Source of the DNA: Labyrinthula sp. Ha
Taxonomy: Eukaryota > Sar > Bigyra > Labyrinthulida > Labyrinthulaceae
Reading direction: 5' to 3'
NCBI GenBank assembly: GCA_015227615.1
Contig: JAALGZ010000016.1
Span: forward strand, 372,001 to 436,000
DNA: 64,000 nucleotides
In this document: positions 57,121 through 64,000 of the stretch, one piece after another
Position numbering within the stretch: position 1 is the first letter of the stretch
How the letters are laid out: the number at the start of each line of letters is the position of its first letter
Program-made: the position numbers and the translations under genes
Notes under the pieces: generated by a model
What the model was told of the DNA's origin: nothing
Seen by the model: the letters and a program-made list of their open reading frames with translations, nothing else
The model's database searches: none

Positions 57121-60100
57121 TATCATTACAAAAAAATAATATTAATCATTATAGGCTATCAAGTTTTTAGTAGTCAACTTAAACATTAAACAGGGATCCC
57201 ATTACATGATGGTGTCATTTTTCTGGTTTCATTATCCAAAGTTGATTATAACCTGTACAGGTGTGGTGAAAAACAGTTTATTAATTCTCCTTATTGTATA
57301 TTTATACATTAAGCTAAATTGAGTATGATATTCACTTTTAGTTCAACTTTCTGTTCTGAAATTTCCTGCAGTGGTAACCCCGAGATGATCAATAATTTAA
57401 TAATCACAAAAATAGTTTTGCTGTCTCACAAAAGCTTTGGTTTCAATCCATTATAAATGTTATTCCTTTGGAATAATCCTTTGTCACAGAGGAGGTTCTA
57501 AAGTCTGGTATTCTAGTCGATGTTGAGAATGTGTTTGTACGTACGGAACATAAGCCAAACACACACTTTCGAGAATGGAAATGGCTCCAGCATTTTGAGG
57601 CAAACACAGATGATTATCTAAGAAGAAGGCATTTTAATTTTCTATTAATCTCTGTTTATATATCTTCACTCTTGGTTGTATTATTGGAAACTCATTACTG
57701 CATCTTGACTGGGTGACAGTTTTGACTCTAAAAGACCAGCCTTGTCTTGCCAAGAATCTTTCCGCATGAGGCTATAACTCTTAGGGGATGAGGCTTAGAC
57801 TAAGTTTTTATTGAATTGATTTTGTGTCTACCCGTACGGAGAATTTCTAATGGCCTCTCACCTTACTGTTGTTCATGTCCTACAGCCTCGCATTAATGAA
57901 TGTGGAAAAGAGCTGATTTTCGACGCCCCAAGATTACTTCCTTTCGTACTTTTTGATTCATTTTTTTCTGTGATAGGGCTCAATAGCATCTAAGATTAAA
58001 AAATTTGAAGTCATCATATCAAATCTAAAACCAGAAAGAACAAAGTTTATTTGGTTTTAGTAATTTCTTAAGAACAACGCTTCTTATTAGAATCAGTCTA
58101 GACTGCACAAGAGCTCTTTGAATCAATCTTCCTTGCAGAGTAGTTTAACTTTCGGCTGTTATTACTTCAACTCAAATTTTTGAATCATACTTCGGTCAAT
58201 TAAGCCAAGATGCACTGCTTGATCACAACTTTCATTATCGTTAACTCCTTTTTTCTGAGGGTATGGGCTTCTTCAGGATTTAAGCTCGTTTGTCTTTATT
58301 GAAATTTAATAAGAGCAGTACTAAAAAACTTACTGCGGATATATTTATTTTATTGGTCAAGAGTTTTTCATATGAAAGCATATTGTGCAATTAAGAGAAT
58401 TAAATCCAGAGTGTGCGCTACTGCATTATGCACTTGTACAATTTGTGCAACAGCTTTCAAATGAAAAATACTTCTTCCTTCATATCGAAGTATTTTTCCT
58501 CGTCAGATTCATAACCTTACCGACAAGAATCTGTATTCTTGTATAGTACTATTTCTTTCTAAGGTAGCGTAGCAGCATCGAGATTTTGCTGGAACACCGT
58601 GTCTAATTATGCACTCTAATCTTGTCGCATTTCTAAGACAATGTTTGATCTTGAAGTTAGATTGTTTGATACTTTTCTTAGAAATCGTTTTTTTTGTCCT
58701 CTTATATTGGCTACTTTTCTTAGTTTCCACCTATCATAGTACCTGCAGTATATTCAGTTTTGAGCTTACGCCAATCCCTCCCAATTCAGCTTGAATTGAC
58801 CAATTGCTTGGGTGGAAGAGGCAATTAAGCTAACCAACTCTACATTTATATCTACAGCCGTATTATATATTATATAACACCTTGTTCTATCAGATTGTAC
58901 TCATTCAACTTCATTTTAACCAAGCGGAAGAAACATGATATTATATTCATCTCCACTTCTATCTATGGCTACGGCATTGAAAAATGTCGTGAGATGCAAA
59001 CAGATCAATTACAATTGTCACTTTTGGTTATTAAACAATTTTGTATTCTTGCTAACATGATCCGCTCCATGACAAACAGCTTAGCTTTGGGTTACCCTTT
59101 CCCTTAACCTGTTCCAAAACTTAAACTCATAAATTCTTATTTTCATGGTCCCAAATGTTATACTTTGTAAGGAAAACTTCCTATAGAGAAAAATCAAGTT
59201 CTGTTTCATGTAAATTCTTTTTTATTAAATGCATTACACTTCAGAAAGTATCAACAAAGCGAATATTATATAGATGACCCTTGCTGGCAGAATAAAACCG
59301 TCTCGAGAATCAAAATTCTTTTTCAAATTGTTAACACGAATTATCAGGATGATCTTATTGGATACAATTTGGAATATAAGCAAGCAACTCTCTTTGTAAC
59401 GAACTGTATACCACTTTTTCCAAGAAAAACCGATGTAAAGACGTGATATGCTGGAGCTACATAAATAGCATCAGATAAGGCTCTCATCGCAAAAGCACAC
59501 TTTTGGATCCACTGTCTTCGTTGGCAAGTGAAAATATCATTAAAATATTTGTATTTTTTGGGTCAGTTAAGTAACCTATGCTTACTAGTTTCTGTCCTCA
59601 AAATTCAAGCTAAAAGTAGGTGCTAACATCACCATTCTCATTCTTGAGACCTTTAAAAATGAAGTCACAGATTTCATTCGTCTCTTTGTAGAGATTAACA
59701 AGTGTTGTACTGGATTTTCAGATATGGCTAACATCTTCACCACAATTCATTTCGAATAATCTTTGTCTCCATGTTCGTTGAACATCGGGCTTTGGTTTTA
59801 TATATGTTCCTCCTAACGTCCTCGGTTGCATAATATCCATCAGCTAGGCCATTAAGCTCCCCCAGTTTCTTGGTCCCAATACCTTATATTTGAAAAAGTA
59901 AATAAAATTAGTAGATATACAAACATTATGGTCACCTAATAGCTACTACCTTTTTTCGATAAAGCTTATATCTGGCACTTCAAAGATTAAATGACTCCCA
60001 GCCTCATGACACTATTTGTACCTCATAACCTTGATTATAACTCTTCGGTACCTTTTCTTCCGTGTTCGTGTTCAAGTAAGTTGAAATTTCTTTTTTTTTC

Positions 60101-62034
60101 AAATTTGGATCTCCGTTTAAAACTATTATAATATATGTTGCAGTCAAGCACATTGCTACCTTCTTACAAAGATGTTTAGTTGAACACGCATATAGATTAA
60201 ACGAGACGGTTTTAAATGGTTCTAACATATTGACGAATGTCTGTTATGGGAAATTGTCGCAATGATCAGAAATCTGGAACAAGTGTCTTAAAAATATCCG
60301 TACATTATTCATTTATGAGCACTTCGAAATGCGGTTGAAGACAGCTACATAGCGGAACATTATTAATACCTTGTTATTCTTCAAACAGAAATTAATAAAT
60401 CGTTCAGGAGTGAAACTGCATCAGATTACGAAAAACCTAGGAGAAATTTCGCAATAAAGTTATTCTTTAAAAAAAGGTATTGGTCAGGAGAAGTAATGCA
60501 CCTAGATACAAAAAATAGATGGGGCAGTCGGATGTTTTGTTAAAAGGGATATTAGATATGGAGAGGCCGAAACCAACTCAGTTTGGCAAAGTATATTAAA
60601 GCTAAGTTTTGAAGAAGATAAAAATTATATAGCGTGCTATATAACAATGTAATAGTTACATCTATAAGTCACGTAAAGCAAAAATTTTAAGCATAGAAGG
60701 CTAGATTTTAACAAAACTTTAATTTCGTGTTTATTCCGTAGGGCATCAACATACCGGCAAACAGGAATAAGAAATAGGGAAGAAAACAGAGAAAAATAAA
60801 TATCATGGATTTTCAAGTACAATTTAGTTAACAAGAACAGCCTTGGAAACGAGTTAAACTGATTTCAGCGAATTTAAACATGGTCTCGCATATTAAGTGC
60901 TAGAATCTATGAGGCCTCAGGTTAGCCCACATGCATGAAAGAAAAGCTCGGAAAAAAAAGGGATTTTTAGTGAATGGGTGGATAATGAGAAATATTGTTA
61001 GATAATATTTGCAGTAGATAATGTGAGAAAGTTTGAAGCAAAATTATTTTTTGCTATATCAGGTTCGTTCAATGCAGTTTATGAAGCCTTAGCTCTTAAC
61101 CAAAGTTGATTCATGCCTTATTTAAGTTCTGGAATCCGGGATACCTCCGTTGAGAACTTACCTTAACTCATAAAGATGCATGAAAAACACCTGTTATGTT
61201 GGAAATATCCATTTATATGGTTGAACTTTTTAAAATATACCATTCAGACAAGTTCATCACAGCAGAACAAGCTTGATCAGGAGTAATTTTAATCACACAG
61301 AGTTTTTTGGTCAATTATACGGAAATACCGGGGAGAATTTGTATGAAATGAATGAAATAAGTATGTTATTTCAGAAGTAGATAAGAGTTCCTATGCTATT
61401 GAGCGAACGCAGTACTAGATTGTAGGGCTACTGAAGCTTGTACTTATCACTTTATACTATATATATCATTATTCCTGAGCCGAATATCTGCTGGAGGTGA
61501 TTTCAATCATTTAAGAGTATTAATGTTAAGGTTTCCTTGTTTTGTGTTTTACTGTTATCCATATGGCAAAAAAGCCTAATATAAATCTTAGTTGGAGTTC
61601 TAGGGTACAGCACCATAATACCTTTCAAGAAGACGTGTGGTGTTGGCATGGCATTTTCTTGAAGAGTTGAATTTAAAATAGAATACTATTTTAAGGTATT
61701 ACTGAAGACAACGAGCTCCACAAAATATTAGTTGTAAAGGATTTATCACCTGTTCAAATACCATAATTTTTCCAAATAACGATCATGTCTGCTTTGTATT
61801 GTACATAAAGTTTCCACCTAAAGGATATAATTAACACTTTTATCTCTTCATATCTAATTAAACCACATTATAATGTTTATTATTAACCATTAATTTATCT
61901 TTTCTTTCAAGTAGTTTTACACTCGTTTTCTTTCGTTTTACAAATCTATTTTAGTGAATTAAGAGTTAAGCTTATATGTTAATTAACTCGCAATCAATTT
62001 CAATGAATCGAATCTTTACAACATAAAGAAATAT
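57121..62034. other. Gene desert
   Basis: About 4.9 kb with no recognised gene, repeat or RNA. Open frames are at most 74 codons. The last ~150 bp before 62035 is very T/A-rich and presumably promoter or 5' untranslated sequence. Confidence 0.45.
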
Positions 62035-62550
62035 ATGGAACACGTAACATCCTTTCAGACAAAAACTTCTTTGAGAACTCTACAAATCTTAAATAATTCA
62101 AACCAAGCTTTACAAATAACTTTAATAATTCTTATTGTATTAACTATATGTGTTGGTTTACTTGTTACATGTTATTTAGTAAAAGTATTATTAAATACTC
62201 AACCAGTAACTGAATATAGACCGCCTATACCATTTAGACAACAACCTCCTGCACTTTCTTTAACTTCTCAACCACCACAACAAAATCAAATTCAAATACC
62301 ACCACAAACAAATATTAATTTTTATTTTGATTTTGTTCGTCAATCTTTATCTAGAGGAAGATTTTCTATACAAAGATTACCAGAAGAAGCTGCTCAAGAA
62401 CAAAGAAATAGAAATAAAAGAAAAGCAAAACCTGGACCTGGACAACCTGGATATCAAAGTAAGCAAATAAATCTAGAATATAAAAAACGGCAGGTTTCAG
62501 GAAGAAATGAAAATAAAGTTAGAGCTGAGTCAAGAAAAAATTACAAGTGA
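62035..62550 (+). CDS. Small single-pass membrane protein with Pro/Gln-rich segment
   Basis: A 171-residue frame ending TGA. A hydrophobic segment at about 27-53 (ITLIILIVLTICVGLLVTCYLVKVLL) can span the membrane once. A Pro/Gln-rich part (about 62-92: RPPIPFRQQPP..., SQPPQQNQIQIPP) follows, then a strongly basic tail (RNKRKAKPGPGQPG..., KKRQVSGRNENK), which by the positive-inside rule should face the cytosol. Proline stretches may be SH3 or WW targets, which is inference only. Codons are strongly A/T-ending, like the neighbouring kinase. The 3' end is only 14 bp from that of the kinase gene. Family not recognised. Confidence 0.6.
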   Translation: MEHVTSFQTKTSLRTLQILNNSNQALQITLIILIVLTICVGLLVTCYLVKVLLNTQPVTEYRPPIPFRQQPPALSLTSQPPQQNQIQIPPQTNINFYFDFVRQSLSRGRFSIQRLPEEAAQEQRNRNKRKAKPGPGQPGYQSKQINLEYKKRQVSGRNENKVRAESRKNYK

Positions 62551-62564
62551 AAAGTATTAAAGGA

Positions 62565-63626
62565 TTAAAGTCCTAAGCGCTGTCTTCTTGATTTACTTGT
62601 TTTATTCGTTTTTCTTGTTGCCATCGTGTGCTTTTTATGTCTCGTATTTGGAGGAGCAGTTTGGTTCTTTTCTTTTAACTTCAAGTCGTTTTCTCTTGCT
62701 TTTTTATTTTTTAACTTTTCCAAAACCCAATCAAAATCAACTTCTTCATCAGTCAAATTTCTTTCTCTTTGAAGTTGTCTTACTTCAGTTTTAAACAAAG
62801 TTCTCAAATAAGGATAATTTGGTTTATCTTCAAATCTCAAACTTCTACAATAATGTAAATATTTCTCCAACACTTTTGGACAACCTTCACATAAATCTTC
62901 AACTCTTGTTTCCATTTTTTTATTCATGATTTTTTTATATTTTTGATCTTTTGTTTTTGCTTTTAATCCTTGCCATGGTAATTTTGATCTACAAAAATAT
63001 ACCAAAACATATCCAATAGCTTCCATATCATCTCTTCTACTTTGTTCAATTCCCAAATGATTATGTATACTTGCATATCTAGGTGTTCCTATTAACCCTT
63101 TTCCTTCTCTATATTTAATATGTTGTTTTGTTTTCGGATGTCTATATCTTCTACTCAACCCAAAGTCAATAACATAAACTTTTCTTTCTTCATCTATTCC
63201 ATTCTGAGGATTTCCCATCATAAAATTATCTGGTTTGATATCTCGATGTAAAAAACTTTTTTTATGTAAGTATTCCATTCTTTGAATCATTTGTTCTGCT
63301 AGTAATAAAACTGTTATATCAGTAAAATTACGTTCATATTTTTGAAATAAACCTTCCAAACTTGTTCCTAAACAACTTATTACCATTGCATTATATCCCG
63401 TATCTGTTCCTTGATAATATAACTTTGGAATACCTTCTCCTCCTTGTATAGCTTTGTAAACCTTTGATTCATATAACAATTGGGGTGCTCTTGCTTTTTG
63501 TTTTTCTAATTTAATTGCCACAGGTTCCCCAGTTTGTAACTCTTGTCCTAAATAAACTTCACCAAAACTTCCAGCTCCAATTTTTTGTTGAAGTTTGAAT
63601 CTCTTCGCTAATTTAGTCTTGTTCAT
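62565..63626 (-). CDS. Casein kinase I family Ser/Thr protein kinase
   Basis: A 353-residue frame. The kinase domain spans about residues 9-285: glycine loop [12 protein letters not shown] (16-27), ATP lysine in AIKLEK (Lys39), catalytic HRDIKPDNF (127-135), DFG at 154-156, and the casein-kinase-specific [27 protein letters not shown], in which SIN-type sequence replaces the usual APE motif. [14 protein letters not shown] resembles the KHIPYREDKNLTGTARYAS block of the CK1 delta/epsilon/HRR25 group. The tail is short and basic ([17 protein letters not shown]), suggesting nuclear targeting. Such kinases act in vesicle traffic, ribosome assembly, DNA repair and clock control. All glutamines use CAA/CAG and the gene ends TAA, useful proof of the host's standard code. 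Confidence 0.95.
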   Translation of the reverse strand: MNKTKLAKRFKLQQKIGAGSFGEVYLGQELQTGEPVAIKLEKQKARAPQLLYESKVYKAIQGGEGIPKLYYQGTDTGYNAMVISCLGTSLEGLFQKYERNFTDITVLLLAEQMIQRMEYLHKKSFLHRDIKPDNFMMGNPQNGIDEERKVYVIDFGLSRRYRHPKTKQHIKYREGKGLIGTPRYASIHNHLGIEQSRRDDMEAIGYVLVYFCRSKLPWQGLKAKTKDQKYKKIMNKKMETRVEDLCEGCPKVLEKYLHYCRSLRFEDKPNYPYLRTLFKTEVRQLQRERNLTDEEVDFDWVLEKLKNKKARENDLKLKEKNQTAPPNTRHKKHTMATRKTNKTSKSRRQRLGL

Positions 63627-64000
63627 TTGTCTGTAAAAGGGATAATAAAAGCACTGAAAGTTTAGAAGAGTTATGTAGGTCCAACTTTCTTAAAATATGG
63701 TGTAAGGCGAGGGATAATTATAATTCGTATAAGGATAATTAATTTGGGGGGGGTATTTTATGGTGTGTTATTTAGAGTTTACAATTTATAACGATTTTGA
63801 CGAAGTTAGTAATAAATTGTAAGTCTCTATCTCCTGTATTCTAGCGTTGTCCTTTTCAGTCTTATTATTTATGACTGATAATGGCAATCTTACCACTCTC
63901 AATAATAGCCGTAACATAATATTGTTAATATTCCGGTATTACATGGACGTTTTTTACTGTTATTATGTGCACTTATTTGGAATTTGTGGATTAAATCCGG
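63627..64000. other. Upstream region of the kinase gene to window edge
   Basis: 374 bp, AT-rich with a run of eight G near 63746. It presumably contains the kinase promoter. No gene seen. Confidence 0.4.

Overview
The window looks like nuclear DNA of a small-genome-style eukaryote with AT-rich sequence, standard stop codons in its housekeeping genes, and very short spliceosomal introns (30-34 nt, GTA...TTAG). Four such introns can be read directly in three genes. Heterotrimeric G-protein gamma, a 7TM protein, a LtrA-domain protein, two DUF2855 proteins, a peroxisomal acyl-CoA oxidase-like enzyme and a SUN-domain protein would fit an early-branching fungus or another opisthokont or amoeboid protist. 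I cannot name the lineage from sequence alone.

Layout. 1-4.44 kb is a tight gene cluster: the tail of a CDP-alcohol phosphatidyltransferase, a mitochondrial-type MiaB/CDK5RAP1 methylthiotransferase (-), G-gamma (+) and LtrA (-), with about 100 bp or less between them. 4.44-13 kb is almost empty but holds a SINE with a 9-bp target duplication (6.06-6.33 kb). A lone intronless 7TM gene lies at 13.0-14.0 kb. 14-26.7 kb is empty except for two inverted-repeat elements (a 915-bp MITE with TA duplication, and a roughly 400-bp foldback). 26.74-31.11 kb is a Ty1/copia element on the minus strand with near-identical LTRs and a 5-bp duplication; its coding part is broken. 32.8-35.0 kb holds a three-RRM protein and an unknown protein, convergent. 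36.0-37.25 kb is an odd coding-like stretch whose only interruptions are TAA/TAG. 37.26-40 kb is an older copia fossil. 43.5-44.6 kb is a frameshifted DUF2855 copy. 45-52.4 kb is mostly empty with a second, weaker TAA/TAG-interrupted stretch. 52.4-57.1 kb is a second gene cluster: intact DUF2855 (-), SUN protein (+), acyl-CoA oxidase-like (+) and a membrane protein (+). 57.1-62 kb is empty. 62.0-63.6 kb holds a small membrane protein and a casein kinase I, convergent and 14 bp apart.

How the genes relate. They do not form a single pathway. The G-gamma and 7TM proteins are both candidates for heterotrimeric G-protein signalling. The two DUF2855 genes are tandem-oriented paralogues with a recent gene-conversion-like tract and similar paired CCAAT elements upstream. 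The strongest unexplained signal is the 36.0-37.25 kb stretch: long-range coding character in one frame, about seven internal TAA/TAG, no TGA, and a TGA end. This suggests either a foreign gene from a lineage with reassigned TAA/TAG or a decayed gene. No tRNA, rRNA or CRISPR was seen.
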